This document shows positions 51,166 through 59,142 of a DNA stretch of 64,000 nt, piece by piece. The notes under the pieces were generated by a model. The model searched no databases and had not been told where the DNA came from. It saw nothing but the letters and a program-made list of their open reading frames with translations. How positions within the stretch are numbered: the first letter of the stretch is position 1; every line of letters begins with the position of its first letter. Source of the DNA: JBQTIU01 sp052387815 (GTDB lineage Bacteria; Pseudomonadota; Alphaproteobacteria; CACIAM-22H2); assembly GCA_052387815.1 (NCBI GenBank), contig JBQTIU010000049.1, forward strand, positions 1 to 64,000. Direction: 5' to 3'. A program made the position numbers and the translations under genes.

Positions 51166-53049
51166 ATGCTGCAAAAACTGCGCGATATTGCGGCTGGTAC
51201 GGTCGCGAAAGTGCTGTTCGCCCTGCTCGTCGGCAGCTTCGCCCTGTGGGGCATCGGCGACTATGCGTTCCTGCGCCCCGGCGACCCGACGGCGCTGCGC
51301 GTCGGCGCCGTCAACGTCACGGGGACCCAGCTCGGCATCGAATATCGCCGCGAGCTCGACCGGTTGCGCCGCGCCTTCGGCCAGCTCGATGCCGAGATGG
51401 CACGCCAGATCGGCGTCATGGACCAGGTCATCGAGCGACTGATCGACCGCACCGTGCTCGATCAGGCCGCCGACAAGCTTGGCCTCCTGGTCAGCGACGA
51501 GGTGGTCCGCAACCGCATCACCGCCGACCCGTCGTTCAAGGGTCCGGGCGGGACCTTCGACCGCTATCGGTTCCAGCAATTGTTGTGGGGAACCGGTTAC
51601 AACGAGCAGGGCTTTACCGAGCTCCTGCGACGCGAGATCACCCGCGCCAAGATCGTCGACGCGATCGCCGAGGGCATTCGGGTCCCCGACCTCGTGGTCG
51701 ATCGGCTCTACCGCTACCGCAACGAGCGCAGGGACGGCGAAGCGGTGTTCGTTCCGACCGCCGCGGTGGGCGATGTGGGCCAGCCCGACGACGCGCAGTT
51801 GCAAGCGGTCTTCGACGACAACGTCGAACGCTTCACGGCGCCGGAATACCGCGCGCTGTCGGTGGTGCGCGTGGGTGTCGAAGAGATCATGCCGTCGATC
51901 CGCGTCGACGAGCAGGCGCTGCGCGAGGAATACGAGGCGCGGCTGTCCGAAATGAAGGTCCCCGAGCACCGCGAGGTCGAACAGATGGTGTTCCAGGACG
52001 AGGCCGCGGCCAAGGCGGCGCACGAGCGCCTCGAGGCCGGCGCCGCGTTCTCCGAGGTGGCGCGCGAGGCAGCCGACCAGGCGCCGGAGCAGTTGCGCCT
52101 CGGCCTCTTGAAGCGCGACGATCTGGTTCCCGAACTTGCGGAACCGGTGTTCGCGCTCGCCGTGGGCGCCAACACCCCGCCGGTCAAGAGCCCCTTCGGC
52201 TGGCACCTGTTCCGGGTCGCCAAGATCGAACCTGCCCGCGAGCCGGCGCTCGCGGACGTGCGCGACAGGCTCATGACCGACGTCCGGCGCCGGCTCGCCG
52301 CGGACTCCGCGTATGAGACGGCGACCAAGCTCGAGGATGCGATCGCCGGCGGGGCCGCGCTTGAAGCGGCGGCGGAGAAGGTCGGGTTGAGCCTGATCAA
52401 GATCGAGGCGCTCGACCCGCGCGGCGGCGCCCCCGACGGCACACCGGTGCCGGCGCTCGCCGACGCGCGCGAGGCGCTGGCTGCCGCCTTCTCCACCGAA
52501 CAGGGACGCGAAAGCCAGCTCATCGAGACGCGCGACGGCGTTTGGTTCCTGTTGCGCGTCGACCGGGTCACGTCCTCGCGCGTCAAGCCGCTCGCCGAGG
52601 TGCGCGCGCAGGCGATCGAGCTCTGGGAAGAGCAGAAACGCCACGAAGCCGCGCGCACCCGCGCCGAGACGATCTTGGATCGCGTGCGCAAGGGCGAGAT
52701 CATGAACGCAGCGAGCTCCGAGTTCGGCCTCAGGCCCGAGCCGACCCCCGCTCTCGTGCGCCCCAGCGCCTCGGATCGTTCGGACGCCGCCGCTCCCGAA
52801 GTGACGGCGCGACTGTTCCAGCTCAAACCCCTGGAAGCCGGATTGGCGCCGGCGCGCAACGGCTATTACGTCGTCCGCCTGGTCGGGATCTTGCCCGCCG
52901 ATCCCGGCACCGACCGCGCCGGAGTATCACGGCTGCGCGATCAGCTCCGCAGTCAAATCGGCAACGATCTGGTGAGCGAATACAGCGCCGCGCTGCGCCA
53001 GCGTTTCGGCGTCGAAATCAACCGCGAGACCGTCGATCGGCTCTATTAG
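51166..53049 (+). CDS. ppiD: Peptidyl-prolyl isomerase PpiD-like periplasmic chaperone
   Basis: 627 residues. MLQKLRDIAAGTVAKVLFALLVGSFALWGIGDY is a cytoplasmic start and single membrane anchor, residues ~40-170 are a SurA_N-type chaperone domain, and a parvulin (PPIC-type) domain lies near residues 265-355 (AEPVFALAVGANTPPVKSPFGWHLFRVAKIE). A second, degenerate isomerase-like region follows. It helps outer-membrane proteins fold at the Sec exit. It is divergent from tpiA, as in other alphaproteobacteria. Confidence 0.92.
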   Translation: MLQKLRDIAAGTVAKVLFALLVGSFALWGIGDYAFLRPGDPTALRVGAVNVTGTQLGIEYRRELDRLRRAFGQLDAEMARQIGVMDQVIERLIDRTVLDQAADKLGLLVSDEVVRNRITADPSFKGPGGTFDRYRFQQLLWGTGYNEQGFTELLRREITRAKIVDAIAEGIRVPDLVVDRLYRYRNERRDGEAVFVPTAAVGDVGQPDDAQLQAVFDDNVERFTAPEYRALSVVRVGVEEIMPSIRVDEQALREEYEARLSEMKVPEHREVEQMVFQDEAAAKAAHERLEAGAAFSEVAREAADQAPEQLRLGLLKRDDLVPELAEPVFALAVGANTPPVKSPFGWHLFRVAKIEPAREPALADVRDRLMTDVRRRLAADSAYETATKLEDAIAGGAALEAAAEKVGLSLIKIEALDPRGGAPDGTPVPALADAREALAAAFSTEQGRESQLIETRDGVWFLLRVDRVTSSRVKPLAEVRAQAIELWEEQKRHEAARTRAETILDRVRKGEIMNAASSEFGLRPEPTPALVRPSASDRSDAAAPEVTARLFQLKPLEAGLAPARNGYYVVRLVGILPADPGTDRAGVSRLRDQLRSQIGNDLVSEYSAALRQRFGVEINRETVDRLY

Positions 53050-53080
53050 CGGCGCGTGCCGGGAGGCGCGGGTGGCCTGA

Positions 53081-54079
53081 TCAGCCGGTGTGGGCCGGCG
53101 CGTCGCGACGAAGGCGATGGCGGACGACGGCGCTCAGCGGAACGACCGCGAGACCCCGGGCAGCGGCGGCGCGCAACCACGGTTCCAGGGCATCGAGCGT
53201 GCCATCGTGCGGATGGCCAATGGCGAGCGCATAACCGCGCCGGCGGGCCAACGCCTCGACTTCGGCGAGCCGCGCGGCGACCGCCTCCGGGCTGGGCTGG
53301 TTGTCGAGGAACACGTCGCGTTCGGCAACCCCTAGTCCGGCGCGACGCGCGAGCTCGGCCCCGACGCTCGAGGACGTGGTCCGCGAATCCAGGAACAAGA
53401 GGCCGCGGGCCTGCAGCTCCTCGATCACCGGCCGCATCGCCCCCACTTCGCGCGTGAACTTGCTGCCCATGTGGTTGTTGATCCCGACCGCCCCCGGGAT
53501 CAGCGCCAGGTCGGCAGCGAGGCGCCGCCGTATCTCGGCCGGACCAAGCGCGACGATGAGCGCCCCCGGCCCGGGGTTCTCCGTGCCTTGCGGCTCCATG
53601 GGGACATGAAGCAGCAACTCGTGGCCGGTCGCCCGCGCCGCTGCCGTCTGGCGATCGAGGTCGTGTGCATAAGGGAGGAACGCGAGCGTGAGCGGTGCCG
53701 GGAGCGCCATGGCTCGCGTCGAGCGCTTGCGGTCCATGCCCATGTCGTCGATGACGATCGCGACCAGCGGCCTGCCGTCGGCGGCCGGGGTGGCGGCGGC
53801 GTAACGCTCCCAAGCCGGCATCGTGGTCCCGGCCGCGAGCGGCGCGCCGTGCGGGTCCGGCTTGGGCTCGGCGACGACGAGTTGCGCCTGGGCGGACGGA
53901 TCGGCGGGCAGGGCGAGACTTGGCCCCGGCGAGTGCCGGCCCGCAGGCTCGGCGAGCGCGCCGATCGACAGGCCGATCAGCACACCGGAGAACAGCGCGA
54001 CGCAGACCAGCCCAAGACCGCGCGCCACCGCCTCGAGGCAAGTCTTTTTCGGGTGCGGCGCGAGCGTGCCGTTGGTCAT
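53081..54079 (-). CDS. Divergent polysaccharide deacetylase (YibQ/DUF610 family)
   Basis: 332 residues with one N-terminal membrane segment (ARGLGLVCVALFSGVLIGLSIGAL), then a Pro/Ala linker and the deacetylase-like domain: RPLVAIVIDDMGMDRKRST, LTLAFLPYAHDLDRQTAAARATGHELLLHVPMEPQG, GINNHMGSKFTREVGAMRPVIEEL and GYALAIGHPHDGTLDALEPWL. The metal-binding His and Asp residues of YibQ appear kept. The substrate is unknown, presumably cell-envelope carbohydrate. It converges on ppiD and is separated from the trp genes by a small lipoprotein gene. Confidence 0.88.
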   Translation of the reverse strand: MTNGTLAPHPKKTCLEAVARGLGLVCVALFSGVLIGLSIGALAEPAGRHSPGPSLALPADPSAQAQLVVAEPKPDPHGAPLAAGTTMPAWERYAAATPAADGRPLVAIVIDDMGMDRKRSTRAMALPAPLTLAFLPYAHDLDRQTAAARATGHELLLHVPMEPQGTENPGPGALIVALGPAEIRRRLAADLALIPGAVGINNHMGSKFTREVGAMRPVIEELQARGLLFLDSRTTSSSVGAELARRAGLGVAERDVFLDNQPSPEAVAARLAEVEALARRRGYALAIGHPHDGTLDALEPWLRAAAARGLAVVPLSAVVRHRLRRDAPAHTG

Positions 54080-54189
54080 GACGCGACCCTAACCCGATTC
54101 GGGTCGCCGCCCCCAGCGCCAAGACATTTGACTTGCGGCGGCCGATCGCAACAATCCTCGCCGACCCCAACCCGATCGAGCGACTCGCC

Positions 54190-54582
54190 GTGATCCTTCG
54201 CCTGCCGACCGCCAGCCTCGCGCTCGCCCTCGCCGCCGCGGCGTGCGCACCGGCGCTGCCGCCGGGCGCGATCGCGGCCTTCGATGGCGTTTGGGAGGGT
54301 CGGGCCAGCCTCTTTACGGTGTCGGAAAATTGCGTCCGGAGCACGCCCTACGTCATGACTGTCCGCAACGGCGTCGTGTCCGGCGAGATCCGTTCTCCCC
54401 GCGATCCCGAGGCGATATCGGCGCGGTTCGAGGCGGCGATCCAAAGCGACGGGACGATTTACAGCCTGGCGCGACCCGGGGGCCAAGATGTCGCTATCCG
54501 CGGCCGCTTCAGCGGCGATCGTTTCGAGGGCATGACCCGACTCAAGGACTGTCAGAGCCTGCTGTCGCTGAAGCGCCGGTGA
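54190..54582 (+). CDS. Small secreted or lipoprotein of unknown function
   Basis: About 130 residues from GTG 54190: ILRLPTASLALALAAAACAPALPPG is a signal peptide with a possible lipobox cysteine (AAAC). The mature part has FDGVWEGRASLFTVSENCVRSTPYVMTVRNGVVSGEI and DGTIYSLARPGGQDVAIRGRFSGDRFEGMTRLKDCQSLLSLKR, probably a small beta-barrel with two Cys. I do not recognise the family by name. An in-frame ATG at 54133 would add 19 residues before the signal. It lies between the deacetylase and trpD. Confidence 0.6.
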   Translation: MILRLPTASLALALAAAACAPALPPGAIAAFDGVWEGRASLFTVSENCVRSTPYVMTVRNGVVSGEIRSPRDPEAISARFEAAIQSDGTIYSLARPGGQDVAIRGRFSGDRFEGMTRLKDCQSLLSLKRR

Positions 54583-54618
54583 CCGCCGCCGCTGCGCCTA
54601 GTCGTGGGCCGCCGGACC

Positions 54619-54627
54619 TGCTATAAA
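54619..54627 (+). promoter_or_regulatory. Possible extended -10 element upstream of trpD
   Basis: TGCTATAAA at 54619-54627 resembles an extended -10 box (TGnTATAAT) in an AT-enriched interval about 80 bases before the trpD start. No convincing -35 is visible. This is a weak call, made because trpD seems to head its own transcription unit here. Confidence 0.3.
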
Positions 54628-54705
54628 AGTTGCGTGACGATGCTGAATAAAACTCTCAACCTCAGCGCGTAACGAATTGAAAGCTAACGAGGACTTCGAG
54701 CGATC

Positions 54706-55761
54706 ATGATGGCCGATATGCCCGACCTCAAGGGCCTCCTGAGGATCGTTTCCGAAGGCCGGGCGCTGTCCGAGGACGAAGCGCGCCTGGGCTTCGAGAT
54801 CATGATGTCGGGCAACGCCACGCCGGCGCAGATGGGCGCTTTCTTGATGGCGCTGAGGGTGCGCGGCGAGACGGTGGCCGAAATCACCGGCGCGGCTCGC
54901 ACCATGCGCGCCAAGGCGCACAAGATCCAGGCCCCGGACGATGCGGTGGAAACGGTGGGAACCGGCGGCGACGGGGTCGGCACGCACAATATCTCCACCG
55001 CCGCCGCGCTGGCGGTCGCCGGCGCCGGGGTCCCGGTGGCCAAGCACGGCAATCGCGCGTTCTCGTCGAAATCCGGTGCGGCCGATGTCCTGGCCGCCCT
55101 TGGCGTCAACCTCGACTGCGACTTCCGGCTGATCGAGCAGGCGATCGTCGAGGCCGGGATCGGGTTCATGATGGCGCCGCGCCACCACAGCGCCACGCGC
55201 CACGTCGCCGGCGCGCGGGTCGAGATCGGCACGCGCACGATCTTCAACTTGCTCGGGCCGCTGTCGAACCCGGCCGGCGTCCGGCGCCAATTGGTCGGCG
55301 TGTTCGAGCGCAAATGGATCGAACCGATGGCGCGCACGCTCGGCAATCTCGGATCGATCCGCGCTTGGGTGGTGCATGGCTCGGACGGGCTCGATGAGCT
55401 GACCACGACCGGCCCGAGCTTCGTGGCGGACCTCAAGGACGGCCAAGTCCGGACCTTCGAGATCGCGCCGGAGGATGCGGGGCTCAAGCGCGCGACCCTC
55501 GCCGACTTGAAGGGCGGCACGGCGGCCGATAATGCGACGGCCATGCGCTCGATGCTCGGCGGCCAGCCGGGGGCCTTTCGCGACATCGTGTTGCTCAACG
55601 CCGGCGCGGCGTTGATGATCGCCGGCAAAGCCGGCGACCTCAAGGCCGGCGCGGAGCTCGCGGCCCGCTCGATCGACAGCGGCCGCGCCATGACGGCCCT
55701 CGATCGGCTGATCGAGATCACCAATCGCCCGGCGCCGGCCGCGTTCGCTCACCCGGGCTGA
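54706..55761 (+). CDS. trpD: Anthranilate phosphoribosyltransferase
   Basis: 351 residues: GRALSEDEARLGFEIMMSGNATPAQMGAFLMALRVRGET, DAVETVGTGGDGVGTHNISTAAALAVAGAGVPVAKHGNRAFSSKSGAADVLAALGVNL, FMMAPRHHSATRHVAGARVEIGTRTIFNLLGPLSNPAG. The glycine-rich GTGGDG loop binds PRPP. It makes phosphoribosyl-anthranilate in tryptophan synthesis. trpC follows 11 bases later. trpE and trpG, usually upstream in this neighbourhood, are not here. Confidence 0.97.
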   Translation: MMADMPDLKGLLRIVSEGRALSEDEARLGFEIMMSGNATPAQMGAFLMALRVRGETVAEITGAARTMRAKAHKIQAPDDAVETVGTGGDGVGTHNISTAAALAVAGAGVPVAKHGNRAFSSKSGAADVLAALGVNLDCDFRLIEQAIVEAGIGFMMAPRHHSATRHVAGARVEIGTRTIFNLLGPLSNPAGVRRQLVGVFERKWIEPMARTLGNLGSIRAWVVHGSDGLDELTTTGPSFVADLKDGQVRTFEIAPEDAGLKRATLADLKGGTAADNATAMRSMLGGQPGAFRDIVLLNAGAALMIAGKAGDLKAGAELAARSIDSGRAMTALDRLIEITNRPAPAAFAHPG

Positions 55762-55772
55762 GCCTCCTCGCC

Positions 55773-56603
55773 ATGGCCAAAGACGTGCTCGCCAGGATCT
55801 GCGCCGAGAAGCGGACCGAGATCGATCGGCGCAAGGGTCGCCTGCCGCTCGGTGCGCTCGCCGACCAAGCCCGGCGCGCCCCCGGCGTGCGCGGCTTTGG
55901 CGCGCGCCTGCGCGCCGTCGCCGCGAGCGGGCGAACGGCGCTGATCGCCGAGATCAAGAAAGCCTCGCCCTCGCGGGGGCTGATCCGCGCCGATTTCGAC
56001 CCGCCTGCCCTCGCCCGCGCCTATGTTGCGGGCGGCGCGGCCTGCCTGTCGGTGCTGACCGACACGCCATTCTTCGACGGCCGCGACGACGACCTCCTGG
56101 CGGCGCGCGCCGCTTCGGGCTTGCCGGTCCTGCGCAAGGATTTCACCCTCGATCCCTACCAGGTAGTCGAGGCGCGGGCGATCGGCGCCGATTGCGTGCT
56201 GTTGATCCTGGCCGCCCTCGACGGCGCCGAGGCCCGCGAGCTTTGCGCCGCCGCACGCGGGCTTGGCATGGACGTGCTCGCCGAGGTCCATGACGAGTCC
56301 GAGCTCGAGCGCGCGCTGGCGCTCGACGGAGCGATGGTCGGCATCAACAACCGCGATCTCAAGACGCTCAAGGTCGATCTTGGCACCTTCGAGCGCCTGG
56401 CCCCGCTGGCGCCGTCCGACCGGCTGCTGGTCGCCGAAAGCGGGCTCAAATCGCCGGCCGATCTCGCCCGCCTGGCGCGGGCCGGGGCCGCGGCGTTCCT
56501 GATCGGCGAGTCGCTGATGGCCGAGCGCGATGTCGCGGCGGCGACGCGCGCGCTGCTGACGCCGCTGCCGATCGCGGCCGCCGCCGCGCGGGCATCGACA
56601 TGA
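55773..56603 (+). CDS. trpC: Indole-3-glycerol phosphate synthase
   Basis: 276 residues: LIAEIKKASPSRGLIRADFDPPALARAYVAGGAACLSVLTDTPFFDG, LPVLRKDFTLDPYQVVEARAIGADCVLLILAAL, VHDESELERALALDGAMVGINNRDLKTLKVDLGTFERLAPL and LLVAESGLKSPADLARLARAGAAAFLIGESLM. All catalytic Lys, Glu and Asn residues of the barrel are visible. Its stop overlaps moaC by four bases. Confidence 0.97.
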   Translation: MAKDVLARICAEKRTEIDRRKGRLPLGALADQARRAPGVRGFGARLRAVAASGRTALIAEIKKASPSRGLIRADFDPPALARAYVAGGAACLSVLTDTPFFDGRDDDLLAARAASGLPVLRKDFTLDPYQVVEARAIGADCVLLILAALDGAEARELCAAARGLGMDVLAEVHDESELERALALDGAMVGINNRDLKTLKVDLGTFERLAPLAPSDRLLVAESGLKSPADLARLARAGAAAFLIGESLMAERDVAAATRALLTPLPIAAAAARAST

Positions 56604-57076
56604 AGGCCTTGACCCATTTCGATGCGCGCGGCAACGCCCGCATGGTCGACGTGTCGGGCAAGGAGATGACCGCGCGCATCGCCATCGCCAAGGGCGCCGT
56701 CCTGATGCGGCCCGACACCCTCAAGACCATCATCGCGGGCGGCGTCAAGAAGGGCGATGTCGTCGGGGTCGCGCGCCTGGCCGGCATCATGGCCGCCAAG
56801 CGCACGTCCGAGCTCATCCCGCTGTGCCACCCCTTGCCCCTGTCCTCGCTCACGGTCGATCTCGCCCCCGATCCCAAGCGCCCGGCCATCGAAATCACCG
56901 CCACGGTCAAGCTCGTCGGCCGCACCGGGGTCGAAATGGAGGCCTTGACCGCGGTCAGCATCGCCGCGCTCACGGTATACGACATGTGCAAATCCCTGGA
57001 CCGCTCGATGACCATGACGGAAATTCGCCTCATCCATAAGAGCGGAGGGAAATCAGGTACTTACAAGAGAAAATGA
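56600..57076 (+). CDS. moaC: Cyclic pyranopterin monophosphate synthase (MoaC)
   Basis: 158 residues: LTHFDARGNARMVDVSGKEMTARIAIAKGAVLM, IMAAKRTSELIPLCHPLPLSSLTVDL, VKLVGRTGVEMEALTAVSIAALTVYDMCKSLDRSMTMTEIRLIHKSGGKSG. It performs the second half of the first step of molybdenum cofactor synthesis. It is translationally coupled to trpC and moeA through ATGA overlaps. Confidence 0.97.
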   Translation: MKALTHFDARGNARMVDVSGKEMTARIAIAKGAVLMRPDTLKTIIAGGVKKGDVVGVARLAGIMAAKRTSELIPLCHPLPLSSLTVDLAPDPKRPAIEITATVKLVGRTGVEMEALTAVSIAALTVYDMCKSLDRSMTMTEIRLIHKSGGKSGTYKRK

Positions 57077-58290
57077 TGTTTTCGGTTGAAGCGGCAAGAC
57101 AGCGGATTCTCGACGCCTTCTCCCCGCTTCCCGCCGAGACCGTGGGTCTCGGGGAGGGGCTCGGCCGCGTCCTTGCCGAAGACGTCGTCGCTCGGCTGAG
57201 TCAGCCGCCGGCGGCGGTGTCGGCGATGGACGGCTATGCCGTGCGCGCCGCTGATGTCGCGACGGCGCCGGTCACCCTGCACCAGATCGGCCAGGCGCCG
57301 GCCGGCAGCGCGTTCCCAGGAAGGGTCGGCGCCGGCGAGTGTGTGCGGATCTTCACCGGCGGGCCGCTGCCCGAGGGCGCCGATACCATCGTCATCCAGG
57401 AAAACGCCACCGCCGATGGCGCGCGGATCATGGTCCACGAATCCGCGCCGCCCGGCCGCTATGTGCGCCCGGCCGGGCTCGATTTTCGCGCCGGCGAGAT
57501 CGGACTTGCGGCGGGCCGCGTGTTGGGCGTGCGCGACATCGGTCTGGCCGCGGCGATGAATCGGCCGTGGCTCAAGGTTCGCCGCCGGCCGCGCGTGGCG
57601 ATCATGGCGACCGGCGACGAGGTGGTGATGCCCGGCGACCCGCTGGGATCATATCAGATCGTGTCCTCGAACGGCCTCGCGCTCGGCGCCTTCGTCACCA
57701 CCTGCGGCGGCCAGCCGATCAACCTCGGGATTGCGCCCGACTCCGTCGCGGCGCTGCAAGCCATGGTCGCGGGCGCGCGGGGCGCCGATCTCCTGGTGAC
57801 CTCCGGCGGCGCGTCGGTGGGCGAACACGACCTGGTGCGCAGCGCTCTTGAGCCAGCCGGCCTCACGGTCGATTTTTGGCAAATCGCCATGCGACCGGGC
57901 AAGCCGCTGATGTTCGGGCGAATCGGCGACACCCCGGTTCTCGGCCTGCCGGGCAACCCGGTGTCGTCGCTGGTTTGCGCCATCGTCTTCCTGCGCCCGG
58001 CCTTGGCGAAAATGCTGGCGATCGCAGCAACGGCCGCGCGCCGTCAGACGGCTCGGCTTGGCTGCGACTTGGCGGCCAACGACCGGCGCCAGGATTATTT
58101 GCGCGCCAGCCTGGCGACCGTCGGCGACGGTCGGCTGGTCGCCACACCGTTTGCCAAACAGGACAGCTCGATGTTGTCGGCCCTTGCCAAGGCGGATTGC
58201 CTGGTGCTGCGTCCGCCCCTTGCGCCGCCGGCCAAGGCCGGGGAAATCGTCGAGATCCTGCCGTTCGAAGGCGGTCTGGTGGGGGTATAG
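57073..58290 (+). CDS. moeA: Molybdopterin molybdotransferase MoeA
   Basis: 405 residues. Domain landmarks include VSAMDGYAVRAADV, AGECVRIFTGGPLPEGADTIVIQENA, RRRPRVAIMATGDEVVMPGDPLGSYQIVSSNG, LLVTSGGASVGEHDLVRSAL, FWQIAMRPGKPLMFGRIGDTPVLGLPGNPVSSLVCAIVFLRP. It inserts molybdate into adenylylated molybdopterin. It starts with an ATG overlapping the moaC stop. A second ATG follows directly at 57076. Confidence 0.96.
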   Translation: MMFSVEAARQRILDAFSPLPAETVGLGEGLGRVLAEDVVARLSQPPAAVSAMDGYAVRAADVATAPVTLHQIGQAPAGSAFPGRVGAGECVRIFTGGPLPEGADTIVIQENATADGARIMVHESAPPGRYVRPAGLDFRAGEIGLAAGRVLGVRDIGLAAAMNRPWLKVRRRPRVAIMATGDEVVMPGDPLGSYQIVSSNGLALGAFVTTCGGQPINLGIAPDSVAALQAMVAGARGADLLVTSGGASVGEHDLVRSALEPAGLTVDFWQIAMRPGKPLMFGRIGDTPVLGLPGNPVSSLVCAIVFLRPALAKMLAIAATAARRQTARLGCDLAANDRRQDYLRASLATVGDGRLVATPFAKQDSSMLSALAKADCLVLRPPLAPPAKAGEIVEILPFEGGLVGV

Positions 58291-58315
58291 GCGGACGCGC
58301 GGGTCAATTTGGCTC

Positions 58316-58344
58316 TTGACGAACGCTTGGAACCAAACTAGAAC
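58316..58344 (+). promoter_or_regulatory. lexA promoter
   Basis: TTGACG (58316-58321), 17 bases, TAGAAC (58339-58344), about 60 bases before the lexA ATG. The SOS box overlaps the spacer and the -10 hexamer, so LexA binding would block RNA polymerase. Confidence 0.65.
58330..58344 (+). promoter_or_regulatory. Alphaproteobacterial SOS (LexA) box
   Basis: GAAC (58330-58333), seven bases, GAAC (58341-58344): an exact match to the direct-repeat GAAC-N7-GAAC operator known for alphaproteobacterial LexA. A third GAAC lies at 58321-58324. It implies autoregulation of lexA. Confidence 0.85.
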
Positions 58345-58404
58345 GTGCGACTCCGTTGCAGATTTGTTCCAAGTCTTGTGTCGTCGATCCACCGAGGGCC
58401 TGCC

Positions 58405-59142
58405 ATGCTGACGCGAAAGCAATACGAGCTGCTGTTGTTCATCCACCGCCGTCTCACCGAGCAAGGCGTCTCGCCGTCCTTCGATGAGATGAAGGATGCG
58501 CTCGGCCTGCGCTCGAAATCGGGGATCCATCGTCTGATCATCGGGCTCGAGGAACGGGGCTTCATCCACAGGCTGCCGCACCGGGCGCGGGCGCTCGAAA
58601 TCCTGCGCCTGCCCGAAAACCAGGCCGCATCGGCGGCGGCCAAGACGGCCCAGGCGACGCCACAACCAGCCGCGGTCGGCGGCGGCTTTCGGCCCAATGT
58701 CATCCGCGGGGATTTTCGCGCCGGGCTGCCTGGAGTTCCATCGCCGGGCACGGCCGAGATCGTCCAGCTTCCGCTCTACGGGCGGATCGCCGCCGGCCTG
58801 CCGATCGAGGCGGTGCGCGACGCCGCGAGCGTCATCGACGTGCCGGCCTCAATGCTGGGCAGGGGCGAGCATTTCGCCCTCGAAGTGGTCGGCGATTCGA
58901 TGATCGACGCCGGGATTTACGACGGCGACACGGTGCTCGTGCAGCGCGGCCACACGGCCGACAGCGGCGCCGTCGTGGTGGCGCTGCTGCTCGACGACGG
59001 CGAGGTGACATTGAAGCGCCTGCGCCGGCGCGGCGCCTCGATTGCGCTCGAGCCGGCCAACAAGGCGTACGAGACCCGGATCTTCGGCCCCGACCGCGTC
59101 CACGTCCAGGGTCGGGTCATCGGCCTGTGGCGTAAATACTGA
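58405..59142 (+). CDS. lexA: SOS response repressor LexA
   Basis: 245 residues. The N-terminal winged helix is MLTRKQYELLLFIHRRLTEQGVSPSFDEMKDALGLRSKSGIHRLIIGLEERGFI. A Pro/Ala linker leads to the peptidase domain, with the Ala130-Gly131 cleavage site (YGRIAAGLP), catalytic Ser165 (VGDSMIDAGIYDGD) and Lys204 (VTLKRLRR). RecA filaments trigger self-cleavage and derepress SOS genes. The ATG at 58405 gives the family N-terminus. Its 3' half is overlapped antisense by the open comEC frame. Confidence 0.97.
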   Translation: MLTRKQYELLLFIHRRLTEQGVSPSFDEMKDALGLRSKSGIHRLIIGLEERGFIHRLPHRARALEILRLPENQAASAAAKTAQATPQPAAVGGGFRPNVIRGDFRAGLPGVPSPGTAEIVQLPLYGRIAAGLPIEAVRDAASVIDVPASMLGRGEHFALEVVGDSMIDAGIYDGDTVLVQRGHTADSGAVVVALLLDDGEVTLKRLRRRGASIALEPANKAYETRIFGPDRVHVQGRVIGLWRKY

